Positions 1-8,375 are shown, numbered from the stretch's first letter. The stretch: 64,000 nt of DNA from an uncultured Clostridia bacterium (GCA_947389015.1 CANDVA010000003.1:1-64000); one strand, 5' to 3'. Notes: generated by a model not told the origin, from the letters alone. Numbers and translations: made by a program.

Positions 1-1864
1 AGAACGCGAAGTTTACGCTGTCCTTGGTTCTTGCACCTGTCTGGAGAGTGAGGTTGTCGGTGTAAGTAAGAACGCCAGTGGAGTTCTTGAAGCTGTTAGC
101 TTCGGAAACGCCGGGAGTGGTAACCTGTGTAAGCATAGTTGCAGCCTTGGGAGTTGCAACGGAGTGAACGGACAGATCCTTCATATCAGCAAAGTTGAAA
201 GCGTCAACATTAGCACTGAATGTTACAGTACCATCTGCGCCATCTTTAGGTTCACCTGTTTTTGCAGAAGTTTTAGCAGTAAAGGTAACAGTAATAGCGT
301 TACCATTAGCAGCAGCACCAGGAGTTGCTACTGTCAAACCATAATCAGCCAACTGTGCATCGGTAATTGTACCAGTCAACCCAGCAGTTCCCGTTATAGC
401 CCAATTACCGCCGCCGTCAGATGTGAAAATAACGGTCGAATCACCTGCATCTTCAGCAGTTTTTGTAGCGTCGGTTATCTTACCTGCAAGCGTAGCTGTA
501 TCAACAGTTGTCGTGCCAACATTATTGTGTGCATTAACTGCAGAAGTAGCAGCCTGAGCAGGAACATCAGCAGTAATGGTGCCTGCTGTCAATGTACCAA
601 GGGTAAGTTTAGTACCAGCAGCAGTTTTATACTCAATCTTGTTATCGGTAACGGTAATCTTTGTAGGATTAGCATCCTGTGCCCAGTAACCGGGGTTCTT
701 AAGTTTCGCGTCTACAGCATTTGCCGCCTTTTTAGCAGCAACTGTTATAGCCTCACCATCAGCATAAGTAACAGTGAATTCAGCGTTATCAAGAGCAGTA
801 AGAGCCTCTTCAAGATCAGCGTTCATCGCTCCATCGGTAATGCTGTCATCAAGCTTAATCGAAATCTTGTCAGTCAAGTCGGCAGCTGTGATAGCTGTAC
901 CGGTGATCTTAAATGCCTTAGTAGTTCCGCCATAGTCCTCATCAAGACCAATATTCTTGGGAGCATAGGTCTTCTGAGCGGAGTTCTCAAATTTGATCGT
1001 AACGGTATCGCCCTTCTTAACAGGGGTCATCTCGTCGAAAATAGCGTTGGTAACAACGATATCTTCACCGGTCATCGGGTCTTTGCCCGCTATAACCTCA
1101 AAGCCGCCCTTGCCGCTTGCGTCTGCTCTGTCAACGGGACGAGCTTCGAGACGTGCCGCGTTAGCGCCCTTAACGATTTCGTCGTTCTTATCGGTTACGG
1201 TGTCGGCAACCCAGCGCTCGCCGTCGTACATAAAGGTAACGTTCAGTGTCTGCTCGTCGGCAACATCAACGCCGACAGCGTCCCAAACAGCATCAGCCTT
1301 TACCTTATCATAATTAGCCTGATCAACGATCGTGTGCTCCTGATCTGCGCTGATATCGGTAGCCTGCTTAGCTACAACGGTCTCGGTCAGACCCTCTGCA
1401 TATCTGAACTCACCATTCTTAGCAACAGTACCGTCAGCCATAACGCCGCCGTTGAGAACAACAGTGCCGTTGAAGTCGGTATCGGCGATCTGGTTCAGCT
1501 CGTCGTTGAGCTGATCGAACTCGAGCTGGATAGCAGCACGGTCGGTCGCGTTATCGTAAGTACCGTTAGCGGACTCAACAGCCAGCTCCTTCATTCTCTG
1601 CAGAATGGAGTGTGTCTCCTGAGCAGCACCCTCATAGGTCTGGATCATGTTGATACCGTCCTGAGAGTTACGAACTGCCTGGTTCAAGCCCTTGATCTGG
1701 GATCTCATCTTCTCGGAGATCGCGAGACCTGCAGCGTCGTCGCCCGCGCGGTTGATACGGTAGCCGGAAGCGAGCTTCTCGGAAGCCTTCTTAAGGCCTG
1801 CTACGTTAGCGTTCAGTCTGTTGTACGCGTTGATCGCGTTCATGTTGTGTTGTACTTGTGTCAT
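1..1864 (-). CDS. fliC: Flagellin, 3' end beyond the window
   Basis: This is the structural subunit of the flagellar filament, exported through the flagellar type III apparatus. Read on the minus strand from the ATG at 1864, it starts MTQVQHNMNAINAYNRLNAN and continues with the conserved D0/D1 coiled-coil segment (SGYRINRAGDDAAGLAISEK) over roughly residues 1-140. A long Ala/Thr/Asp-rich variable region follows, and the conserved C-terminal flank (NLTLQTGARTKDSVNFAF) is being entered when the window ends after about 620 codons, so this is a large flagellin with expanded surface domains. No good Shine-Dalgarno sequence precedes the ATG (TTTTCAGAG) and no sigma-28 promoter is evident on this strand, which is unusual for a highly expressed gene. 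It is divergent from the recombinase pair. Identity is firm; expression status is open. Confidence 0.95.
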   Translation of the reverse strand, partial: MTQVQHNMNAINAYNRLNANVAGLKKASEKLASGYRINRAGDDAAGLAISEKMRSQIKGLNQAVRNSQDGINMIQTYEGAAQETHSILQRMKELAVESANGTYDNATDRAAIQLEFDQLNDELNQIADTDFNGTVVLNGGVMADGTVAKNGEFRYAEGLTETVVAKQATDISADQEHTIVDQANYDKVKADAVWDAVGVDVADEQTLNVTFMYDGERWVADTVTDKNDEIVKGANAARLEARPVDRADASGKGGFEVIAGKDPMTGEDIVVTNAIFDEMTPVKKGDTVTIKFENSAQKTYAPKNIGLDEDYGGTTKAFKITGTAITAADLTDKISIKLDDSITDGAMNADLEEALTALDNAEFTVTYADGEAITVAAKKAANAVDAKLKNPGYWAQDANPTKITVTDNKIEYKTAAGTKLTLGTLTAGTITADVPAQAATSAVNAHNNVGTTTVDTATLAGKITDATKTAEDAGDSTVIFTSDGGGNWAITGTAGLTGTITDAQLADYGLTVATPGAAANGNAITVTFTAKTSAKTGEPKDGADGTVTFSANVDAFNFADMKDLSVHSVATPKAATMLTQVTTPGVSEANSFKNSTGVLTYTDNLTLQTGARTKDSVNFAF

Positions 1865-1993
1865 CTCTGAAAATAATACAAAAATTAGTAAAGATAACTA
1901 AAATATTGCACAAAAATCAACCCGATAAGTAAAAGAAGTTGTGTAAGTATACAATATATTTCACACATGAGGCAAAAACTGTTCAAAATTATC

Positions 1994-2022
1994 TTGACAA
2001 ATTATGTCAAATAAGTAATAAT
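1994..2022 (+). promoter_or_regulatory. Promoter of recombinase operon, with dyad over -35
   Basis: TTGACA (1994-1999) is followed 17 bases later by an AATAAT/TAATAA -10 region (about 2016-2022). The -35 is the left arm of a perfect dyad, TTGACA-AATTA-TGTCAA (1994-2010), a plausible operator or recombinase-binding site. Confidence 0.6.
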
Positions 2023-2044
2023 AAAAGAGAAAGGGGGACTGATT

Positions 2045-3280
2045 ATGTCAAAAATCAGCATAGTAACGCCGAAAATTACCGCGCGGACAAAACGCGTAGC
2101 GGCGTATGCGCGCGTCTCAACGGAGGACGAGTGCATGGTAAATTCGCTTGCCGCCCAGACAAGCTGGTTCAGCGGACTTATCCGCAATACGCCCGATTGG
2201 GAATTCGCTGGCGTTTATTCCGACGAGGGTATCTCGGGCACGTCGGAAAAGCGCCGCAAGGGCTTTGCCCGAATGCTGGAGGATTGCGAACAGGGGAAGA
2301 TCGACATTATCCTCACAAAGTCGATCTCGCGTTTCGCGCGCAACACCGTGACCCTCCTCGAGACCGTCCGCCGCCTGAAAAGCATAGGCGTGGAGGTGCG
2401 CTTCGAGCGCGAGAACCTTAGCACGTTCGACTCGTCGGGCGAGCTTATGCTCACGGTGCTTACGTCGTTCGCGCAGGAGGAGAGCCGAAGCACGTCGGAA
2501 AACGTCAAGTGGGGAATTCGCCGCGGCTTTGAGGCAGGTCAGATGAACGCGTTCGTGCTTTACGGTTACCGTTCGGTCAACGGTCAATTGCGGGTAGTTC
2601 CCGAGGAGGCGGCGGTCGTCCGCTTGATATTCGAGAACTATCTGAACGGCTTTACCGCCGCAAAAACGGAAAAGCAGCTTGAGGAAATGGGGGTAAAGTC
2701 CTATCGCGGCAAGCACTTCTCCAAGGACGCGATACGCAAGATACTCAAGCAGGAGAAATACACGGGCAACGCAATGCTTCAGAAGTATTACATTGAGAAC
2801 CACATCACCCACCGAAAGCGAAAAAACCGCGGCGAGCTCCCGAAGTATTTCGTCGAGAATTCCCACGAGCCGATAATCTCCGTCGAGATTTTCGAGCGTG
2901 TTCAGCAGGAGATAAAACGCCGCCGCGAGCAGGGGATATTCGCAAGCGGAGCGGTCGAGACCAATTGCTTCACAAGCAAGATACGCTGCGGTCTGTGCGG
3001 AAAAAATTACCGCCGTCACAAGCGGACAAGCAAAAACGGCACGGAGACGGTGCGCTGGCGCTGCTCGCTCAAAAAGACGTGCGGCTGTAACGCGTGTATC
3101 GGCGAGGATATCCCCGAGGACGACCTGAAATACGCCTGCGCGCTTGCAATGGGCAGAGAAGAATTTGACGAAGAGGAATTCCGCGAGAATGTAACGGGGA
3201 TATCGGTAACGCGCGGCAGCGTGCTCGAGTTTACCCTCGCGGACAAAAGACGGCTGATAATAAATTGGAGGTGCTTATAA
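2045..3280 (+). CDS. Large serine recombinase, first of a pair
   Basis: This is a site-specific DNA recombinase of the resolvase/large serine family, 411 aa. The N-terminal resolvase domain has the nucleophile in YARVS (Ser25), the DEGISGTS segment and the arginines of SRFARN (about Arg96 and Arg99). The recombinase domain occupies roughly residues 150-270. A zinc-ribbon region with paired cysteines (CGLC, then CGCNAC) lies at about 307-356. All catalytic residues visible in the family are present, so it looks intact. AAAGGGGGA precedes the ATG. The stop codon overlaps the start of the second recombinase (TAATG), indicating translational coupling. It is shorter than typical phage integrases of the class (450-550 aa). 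Family assignment is secure; whether it excises an element, inverts DNA or is a remnant cannot be told from sequence alone. Confidence 0.9.
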   Translation: MSKISIVTPKITARTKRVAAYARVSTEDECMVNSLAAQTSWFSGLIRNTPDWEFAGVYSDEGISGTSEKRRKGFARMLEDCEQGKIDIILTKSISRFARNTVTLLETVRRLKSIGVEVRFERENLSTFDSSGELMLTVLTSFAQEESRSTSENVKWGIRRGFEAGQMNAFVLYGYRSVNGQLRVVPEEAAVVRLIFENYLNGFTAAKTEKQLEEMGVKSYRGKHFSKDAIRKILKQEKYTGNAMLQKYYIENHITHRKRKNRGELPKYFVENSHEPIISVEIFERVQQEIKRRREQGIFASGAVETNCFTSKIRCGLCGKNYRRHKRTSKNGTETVRWRCSLKKTCGCNACIGEDIPEDDLKYACALAMGREEFDEEEFRENVTGISVTRGSVLEFTLADKRRLIINWRCL

Positions 3281-4542
3281 TGGACGAGAGAAAAATAACG
3301 ATAATTCCCGCGCATAAGGAAATGCCCTCGGAGTTCGACCCCGCGGCGCTCAGGCGCAAGGTGGCGGGCTACGCGAGAGTATCCACTGAGTTCGAGGAGC
3401 AGCAGACGAGCTACGCCGCGCAGATAGAATATTACACGCGCTACATAACGAGCCGCTGCGATTGGGAGCTTGTCGGCATATATACGGACGAGGGAATATC
3501 CGCGACAAACACGCGCCGCCGCGACGGCTTCAACCGAATGATACAAGACGCGCTCGACGGACGTATCGACCTGATAATCACAAAATCCGTAAGCCGTTTC
3601 GCGCGAAACACGGTAGACTGCCTTTCCACGATACGAACCCTAAAAGACAGGGGAATAGAGGTCTATTTCGAGAAAGAGAATATACACACCCTTGACAGCA
3701 AGGGCGAACTTTTGATAACGATAATGTCCAGCCTAGCGCAGGAGGAGAGCCGCAGTATCTCGGAAAACGTCACATGGGGGCATAGAAAGCGTTTCGCCGA
3801 GGGAAAATTCAGTCTCGCGTACAGCAGATTTCTCGGCTACGATATGGGAATGGTCGTAAACGCCGGAGAGGCGGAGATAGTGCGGCTGATATACAGTCTT
3901 TATCTGCAAGGCTTTTCCGATTATTATATAGCGGGCTACCTCACCAACTGCGGATACGCTACCCCCTACAATAAGCCGAAATGGTGCGTATCAACAGTGC
4001 GGAGCATTCTGCGGAACGAGAAATACAAGGGCGACGCATTGCTGCAAAAGGTATTCACGGTCGATTACCTCACCAAAAAGAAAAAGAAGAACGAGGGAGA
4101 GGTGCCGCAGTATTACGTCAAGGGAAGTCACGAGGCGATAATCCCCCCGCTCGTTTTCGACAAGGCGCAGCAGGAAAGAAACCGCCGCGCGGAGCTGCTT
4201 AAAGAAACAACGCTTGGACGTTACAGCGGACTGAGCATTTTCTCTACAAGAATAAAATGCGGAGAGTGCGGATGCTGGTACGGACCGAAAACATGGCACG
4301 CTGGCACGCCGTATCAGAAAACGGTATTTCAGTGCAATCACAAATACAAGGGCACACATATATGCCGCTCGCCGAACCTGTTCGAGTACAGCGTAAAAAC
4401 CTTATTTGTCAAGGCGGCACATCTGAGCGAGTGGAACGAGGAGTTCTGGTGCGACTTCGTAGACCACATAACGGCGTACCAAAGCGGAAAGATAATCTTT
4501 CTGTTCAAGAACGGAAAAGAAACTGAGCTGGAGCTGAAATAA
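3280..4542 (+). CDS. Large serine recombinase, second of a pair
   Basis: This is a second serine recombinase, 420 aa, homologous to but clearly diverged from its upstream neighbour. The nucleophile is Ser35 in YARVS, and SRFARN supplies the catalytic arginines. The central recombinase domain is followed by a cysteine motif (CGECGCWYG...CNHKYKGTHIC, about 326-367). I chose the ATG at 3280, which shares its A with the TAA of the first gene and has GGAGGTG seven bases upstream. A TTG start at 3265 is possible but has no ribosome binding site. Tandem, coupled serine recombinases occur in clostridial conjugative or mobilisable elements, where both may be needed for excision. Here no other mobility or cargo gene accompanies them, and they lie between flagellin and ppdK. 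Confidence 0.9.
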   Translation: MDERKITIIPAHKEMPSEFDPAALRRKVAGYARVSTEFEEQQTSYAAQIEYYTRYITSRCDWELVGIYTDEGISATNTRRRDGFNRMIQDALDGRIDLIITKSVSRFARNTVDCLSTIRTLKDRGIEVYFEKENIHTLDSKGELLITIMSSLAQEESRSISENVTWGHRKRFAEGKFSLAYSRFLGYDMGMVVNAGEAEIVRLIYSLYLQGFSDYYIAGYLTNCGYATPYNKPKWCVSTVRSILRNEKYKGDALLQKVFTVDYLTKKKKKNEGEVPQYYVKGSHEAIIPPLVFDKAQQERNRRAELLKETTLGRYSGLSIFSTRIKCGECGCWYGPKTWHAGTPYQKTVFQCNHKYKGTHICRSPNLFEYSVKTLFVKAAHLSEWNEEFWCDFVDHITAYQSGKIIFLFKNGKETELELK

Positions 4543-4627
4543 CCGAAATAATGTATTATAATAGTATAATTGAACGCGTTCTTGGACATATCGTCCGAGG
4601 GCATTTTTATTATACGGATAAAATAAA

Positions 4628-4658
4628 CCCCGAGTGAAAAAGGGGAATTCACTCGGGG
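4628..4658 (-). terminator. Rho-independent terminator of ppdK
   Basis: CCCCGAGTGAA and TTCACTCGGGG form an 11-bp stem. Read on the minus strand it is followed by TTTATTTTAT, matching the end of ppdK at 4692. It may also stop leftover recombinase transcription from the other side. Confidence 0.8.
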
Positions 4659-4691
4659 CAGATATTTGATTTATGATCGGATCAAAAGCGA

Positions 4692-7322
4692 TTACTTCTT
4701 ATTCGCGATAGCCGCCTGAGCCGCCGCAAGTCTTGCGATCGGAACACGGAACGGCGAGCAGGAAACGTAAGTCAGACCGATCTTGTGGCAGAACTCAACG
4801 GACGAAGGATCGCCGCCGTGCTCGCCGCAGATGCCGACGTGCATATCGGGTCTGGTCTTCTTGCCCAGTGTGATAGCCATTTCCATCAGCTTGCCGACGC
4901 CTGTCTGGTCGAGCTTTGCGAACGGATCGTTCTCGAAGATCTTAGCGTCGTAGTAAGCGTTCAGGAACTTGCCCGCGTCGTCGCGCGAGAAGCCGTAGGT
5001 CATCTGTGTCAGGTCGTTTGTACCGAAGCAGAAGAACTCGGCCTCCTTGGCGATCTCGTCGGCGGTGAGAGCCGCGCGCGGGATCTCGATCATGGTGCCT
5101 ACCTCGTACTTCATGTTAGAGCCGGCAGCCTTGATCTCCTCGTCGGCAACCTCGACAACTACGTTCTTAACGTACTTCAGCTCCTTGATGTCGCCGATAA
5201 GCGGGATCATGATCTCGGGAACGATATTCCAGTCTGCGTGCTTCTTCTGAACGTTGATAGCAGCGCGGATAACCGCCCTTGTCTGCATCTTCGCGATTTC
5301 GGGGTAAGTTACAGCCAAGCGGCAGCCTCTGTGACCCATCATCGGGTTGAACTCGTGCAGACTTGCGATAATGGTCTTGATCTGCTCGACGGTCTTGCCC
5401 TGAGCGTCAGCCAGCTTCTTGATATCGGCTTCTTCCGTGGGAACGAACTCGTGCAGAGGCGGGTCAAGGAAACGAATGGTAACGGGGCAGCCCTCCAGAG
5501 CCTCGTACAGCTGCTCGAAGTCGCTCTGCTGATACGGGAGTATCTTGTCGAGAGCCTTCTCGCGCTCCTCAACGGTATCGGAGCAGATCATCTCACGGAA
5601 CGCCGCGATTCTGTCCTCCGCGAAGAACATATGCTCGGTACGGCACAGACCGATACCCTCCGCGCCCAGCTCGCGCGCTTTCTTTGCGTCGGCGGGAGTA
5701 TCCGCGTTGGTGCGAACCTTCAGTACTCTGTACTTGTCAGCCCAAGCCATGATACGACCGAATTCGCCCGCGATAGTAGCGTCAACGGTCGGGATAATAC
5801 CGTCGTAAATGTTACCGGTAGAACCGTCGATGGAAATCGGGTCGCCCTCGCCGTAGGTCTTGCCCGCAAGCGTGAACTTTTTGTTAGCCTCGTCCATAGC
5901 GATGTCGCCGCAGCCCGATACGCAGCAGGTGCCCATACCGCGCGCAACAACGGCAGCGTGAGAGGTCATACCGCCGCGAACCGTCAGGATACCCTGAGCC
6001 GCTTTCATACCGGTGATATCCTCGGGAGAAGTTTCCAGACGAACCAGAACTACCTTTTCGCCGCGGGACTTCCACTCAACAGCGTCCTCTGCGGAGAATA
6101 CGATCTTACCGCAGGCAGCTCCGGGAGAAGCGCCCAGACCCTTTCCAACGGGCTTTGCAGCCTTAAGAGCGGCAGCGTCGAACTGCGGGTGCAGCAGAGT
6201 GTCGAGGTTACGCGGGTCGATCATCGCGACAGCTTCTTCCTCGGTCCTCATGCCCTCGTCAACGAGGTCGCACGCGATCTTCAGAGCAGCCTGCGCGGTT
6301 CTCTTACCGTTACGTGTCTGAAGCATATAGAGCTTACCGTGCTCAACGGTGAACTCCATATCCTGCATATCGCGGTAGTGTTCTTCGAGCTTTGCGCAAA
6401 CGTCCTTGAACTGAGCGAACGCCTCGGGGAACTTCTGCTCCATCTCGTTGATGTGCATAGGAGTACGAACGCCCGCAACAACGTCCTCGCCCTGCGCGTT
6501 GGTCAAAAACTCGCCGAACAGACCCTTAGCGCCGGTAGCGGGATCGCGCGTGAACGCAACGCCCGTGCCGCAGTCGTCGCCCATGTTGCCGAACGCCATT
6601 GACTGTACGTTGACCGCGGTACCCCAGCTGTACGGGATATCATTGTCGCGGCGGTATACGTTCGCTCTGGGGTTGTCCCATGAACGGAATACTGCCTTGA
6701 TAGCGCCCATAAGCTGCTGCTTGGGATCGGACGGGAAGTCCTCGCCGATCTTGGACTTATATTCAGCCTTAAACTGCTCAGCCAGCTCCTTGAGATCCTC
6801 GGCGGTAAGCTCGATATCCTGCTTTACGCCGCGCTTTTCCTTCATCTCGTCGATAAGCTGTTCGAAGTATTTCTTGCCGACCTCCATAACGACGTCGGAG
6901 TACATCTGAATAAATCTTCTGTAGCAGTCGTAAGCCCAGCGGGGATTGCCGGACTGCTTTGCCATAACCTCTACGACGGTCTCGTTAAGACCGAGGTTAA
7001 GAATAGTGTCCATCATACCGGGCATGGAAGCGCGCGCGCCGGAACGAACGGAAACGAGCAGCGGGTTTTCGCTGTCGCCGAACTTCTTGCCTGTTATACC
7101 CTCCATCTTAACGATATACTCGTTGATCTCCGCCATTATCTCGTCGTTGATCTGTCTGCCGTCCTCGTAGTACTGAGTACAAGCCTCGGTGGTGATGGTA
7201 AAGCCCTGAGGTACGGGCATACCGATGTTGGTCATTTCGGCAAGGTTAGCGCCCTTACCGCCGAGCAGCTCGCGCATATTCGCGTTTCCCTCGGAAAACA
7301 GATAACAATACTTCTTAGCCAT
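4692..7322 (-). CDS. ppdK: Pyruvate, phosphate dikinase
   Basis: It interconverts pyruvate, ATP and Pi with PEP, AMP and PPi; in anaerobes it usually works in glycolysis or gluconeogenesis with PPi economy. The 876-aa protein has the full family length. The N-terminal ATP-grasp nucleotide-binding domain begins MAKKYCYLFSEGNANMRELL. The swivelling phosphohistidine domain contains GGMTSHAAVVARGMG with the catalytic His near residue 453. The C-terminal PEP/pyruvate TIM barrel ends with CGEHGGDP, whose Cys near 832 is the acid/base residue. AGGAGG lies before the ATG at 7322. A TATAAT hexamer (minus strand, 7425-7430) is the best promoter candidate but its -35 is weak. No PDRP-type regulatory protein is encoded nearby. 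The gene is single and terminated by the hairpin at 4628-4658. Confidence 0.97.
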   Translation of the reverse strand: MAKKYCYLFSEGNANMRELLGGKGANLAEMTNIGMPVPQGFTITTEACTQYYEDGRQINDEIMAEINEYIVKMEGITGKKFGDSENPLLVSVRSGARASMPGMMDTILNLGLNETVVEVMAKQSGNPRWAYDCYRRFIQMYSDVVMEVGKKYFEQLIDEMKEKRGVKQDIELTAEDLKELAEQFKAEYKSKIGEDFPSDPKQQLMGAIKAVFRSWDNPRANVYRRDNDIPYSWGTAVNVQSMAFGNMGDDCGTGVAFTRDPATGAKGLFGEFLTNAQGEDVVAGVRTPMHINEMEQKFPEAFAQFKDVCAKLEEHYRDMQDMEFTVEHGKLYMLQTRNGKRTAQAALKIACDLVDEGMRTEEEAVAMIDPRNLDTLLHPQFDAAALKAAKPVGKGLGASPGAACGKIVFSAEDAVEWKSRGEKVVLVRLETSPEDITGMKAAQGILTVRGGMTSHAAVVARGMGTCCVSGCGDIAMDEANKKFTLAGKTYGEGDPISIDGSTGNIYDGIIPTVDATIAGEFGRIMAWADKYRVLKVRTNADTPADAKKARELGAEGIGLCRTEHMFFAEDRIAAFREMICSDTVEEREKALDKILPYQQSDFEQLYEALEGCPVTIRFLDPPLHEFVPTEEADIKKLADAQGKTVEQIKTIIASLHEFNPMMGHRGCRLAVTYPEIAKMQTRAVIRAAINVQKKHADWNIVPEIMIPLIGDIKELKYVKNVVVEVADEEIKAAGSNMKYEVGTMIEIPRAALTADEIAKEAEFFCFGTNDLTQMTYGFSRDDAGKFLNAYYDAKIFENDPFAKLDQTGVGKLMEMAITLGKKTRPDMHVGICGEHGGDPSSVEFCHKIGLTYVSCSPFRVPIARLAAAQAAIANKK

Positions 7323-7608
7323 TGGAATATTCCTCCTGATTTTTAAATTAACACTCCGAGCCGTGCACGGTTCTCAAAGCGCCATTTTGACGACCGCGGT
7401 TATCGCAGTCACTGTCTAACTACTATTATAACAGAAAACGGAAAAAATTGCTATATGTTTTTTGAAATTTTTTCGATTTTTTTACAAATTATACAACACC
7501 TTTAATCATAACAGTCACAAAAACCGCATTTTTATGCACTTTTCGGTCATTAAAACACTTTCGAGGATAACGAAAAAACCGCCCTGAGAGAAGCTTTTCT
7601 TGGAGCGG

Positions 7609-7690
7609 AAAAAAAACGGCGCACCCCGAACGGAGAGCGCCAAAAAACTTGGAAGATTTATTTTTTCTATTGAGCACGTTCCGTGCTCTT
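7609..7690 (-). ncRNA. Candidate small RNA 1 (about 80 nt)
   Basis: A consensus minus-strand promoter (7697-7725) starts transcription near 7690. The predicted RNA begins with a stem (GAGCACG/CGTGCTC around a 3-nt loop, 7672-7688). An A/U-rich linker follows, and the RNA ends with a hairpin (GGCGC/GCGCC outer stem with inner CTCC/GGGG, 7618-7641) followed by eight U (7609-7616), a canonical intrinsic terminator. There is no open frame with a ribosome binding site inside. It lies upstream of and in the same direction as ppdK, 180 bp before that gene's own likely -10, so a terminated leader is an alternative. I recognise no known family (not 6S, SRP or tmRNA). Confidence 0.6.
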
Positions 7691-7696
7691 TTAGTA

Positions 7697-7725
7697 ATTA
7701 TATCACACTTTTTTTGATTTGTCAA
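7697..7725 (-). promoter_or_regulatory. Consensus promoter of small RNA 1
   Basis: On the minus strand this is TTGACA (7725-7720), a 17-bp spacer and TATAAT (7702-7697). It matches the sigma-A consensus exactly, like the tRNA promoters in this window. Confidence 0.8.
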
Positions 7726-7788
7726 GTATTTTAATCGTTTTTGTCAAATAATATATCAAAAAAAGATGTACAAACTTCTATACAATAA

Positions 7789-7806
7789 ATGATAAGATTA
7801 TATCAT
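7789..7806. promoter_or_regulatory. Candidate operator ATGATA-N6-TATCAT
   Basis: A perfect 6-bp inverted repeat lies 26 bp before the XRE-type regulator at 7833, a plausible autoregulatory site. This is sequence evidence only. Confidence 0.35.
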
Positions 7807-7832
7807 AAAAAACAATATAAAAGGAGGACGGT

Positions 7833-8135
7833 ATGGATTACAATCTTTGTCAGCGTATAGGCGAGGTAAGAACGCAGTTCGGAATGACGCAGACCGAGCT
7901 TGCAAAACGGCTCGGAGTTACCCGCAGCTCCGTAAACGCGTGGGAGCTGGGCTTCGCGACCCCGCAGTTAAAGCATGTAGTGGAGATTGCAAAGATATTC
8001 GGTACTACGGTGGACGGAATATTAAACGTTTCACCAAAGGTCGTAGTTGATATAAGCGACCTGTCCGAAAAGGAGCGGCAAGCGGTTTTCGATATAGTAG
8101 ACTGCCTGAAAGCACAGCATCAAGAAAATATATGA
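7833..8135 (+). CDS. XRE-family HTH regulator 1
   Basis: This is a small DNA-binding protein of 100 aa with one Cro/C1-type helix-turn-helix at about residues 8-62 (RIGEVRTQFGMTQTELAKRL then GVTRSSVNAWELG). The short C-terminal tail (LSEKERQAVFDIVDCLKAQ) probably dimerises. AAAAGGAGGACGGT precedes the ATG. It is transcribed divergently from candidate small RNA 1, with an ATGATA-N6-TATCAT dyad in its leader. Candidate small RNA 2 ends just beyond its stop codon. The target genes are unknown; autoregulation and control of the adjacent RNA are inference from position. Confidence 0.85.
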   Translation: MDYNLCQRIGEVRTQFGMTQTELAKRLGVTRSSVNAWELGFATPQLKHVVEIAKIFGTTVDGILNVSPKVVVDISDLSEKERQAVFDIVDCLKAQHQENI

Positions 8136-8153
8136 TACGAATGCCGTTTTACG

Positions 8154-8295
8154 AAAAAAGCCGCCTCGAAGAGGTGCGCTTCGGGGCGGCGGTGATAAGG
8201 TAAACGGCGAATGCTGCAACAGCCGTTTGCTGCGGAGTATCGGTCTTTGTGACAAATGCATCCGTTACATGACACGTCACATCACAATACTCCCC
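8154..8295 (-). ncRNA. Candidate small RNA 2 (about 142 nt)
   Basis: The minus-strand promoter at 8302-8330 would start transcription near 8295. The RNA begins with a long stem, GGAGTAT/ATACTCC (8287-8293 with 8234-8240), enclosing TGTGAC/GTCACA (8276-8281 with 8248-8253). A second hairpin is AAACGGC/GCCGTTT (8202-8228). It ends with a strong terminator, GCCGCC-CGAAG/CTTCG-GGCGGC (8160-8190), followed by six U (8154-8159). No ribosome binding site or coding frame is apparent. It is divergent from the XRE regulator at 8393 and its promoter is bracketed by a dyad. No known RNA family is recognised. Confidence 0.65.
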
Positions 8296-8301
8296 ATTAA
8301 C

Positions 8302-8330
8302 ATTATAACACAATAGTTGCTGTTTGTCAA
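8302..8330 (-). promoter_or_regulatory. Consensus promoter of small RNA 2
   Basis: On the minus strand this is TTGACA (8330-8325), a 17-bp spacer and TATAAT (8307-8302), an exact consensus. Confidence 0.8.
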
Positions 8331-8340
8331 TATCTATTGT
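8310..8340. promoter_or_regulatory. Dyad ACAATAG...CTATTGT over small RNA 2 promoter
   Basis: ACAATAG (8310-8316) and CTATTGT (8334-8340) bracket the -35 of the minus-strand promoter. A related dyad lies at 8360-8375, so both may be sites for the adjacent XRE regulator. Confidence 0.4.
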
Positions 8341-8359
8341 TGGTTTTTTATTTCTTTAG

Positions 8360-8375
8360 AATAGGTTATACTATT
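8360..8375. promoter_or_regulatory. Dyad AATAG-GTTATA-CTATT over regulator 2 -10
   Basis: The inverted repeat covers a TATACT hexamer (8367-8372), the likely -10 of the regulator gene at 8393. The half-site resembles that at 8310-8340, suggesting autorepression plus control of the divergent RNA. Confidence 0.4.

Noticed and set aside
164-1870. A 568-codon open frame on the plus strand across the flagellin region
   Set aside because: It is the exact antisense of flagellin; Ser/Cys-rich composition without domain signatures and no ribosome binding site. The minus-strand frame carries clear flagellin motifs.
1900-1930. CCCGATAAG, resembling a sigma-28 -10 element
   Set aside because: It lies on the plus strand, facing away from flagellin, and the TAAA element is not at the required spacing.
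2045-4542. Complete prophage or conjugative element
   Set aside because: No structural, replication, relaxase or cargo genes accompany the recombinases, and I could find no convincing flanking attachment repeats between 1865-2044 and 4543-4690.
4785-6602. Long plus-strand open frame opposite ppdK
   Set aside because: It is a codon-bias shadow of a certain gene, with no start signal or recognisable motif.
7489-7725. 78-codon minus-strand open frame
   Set aside because: It begins inside the -35 of the small-RNA promoter and runs through its terminator; no ribosome binding site.
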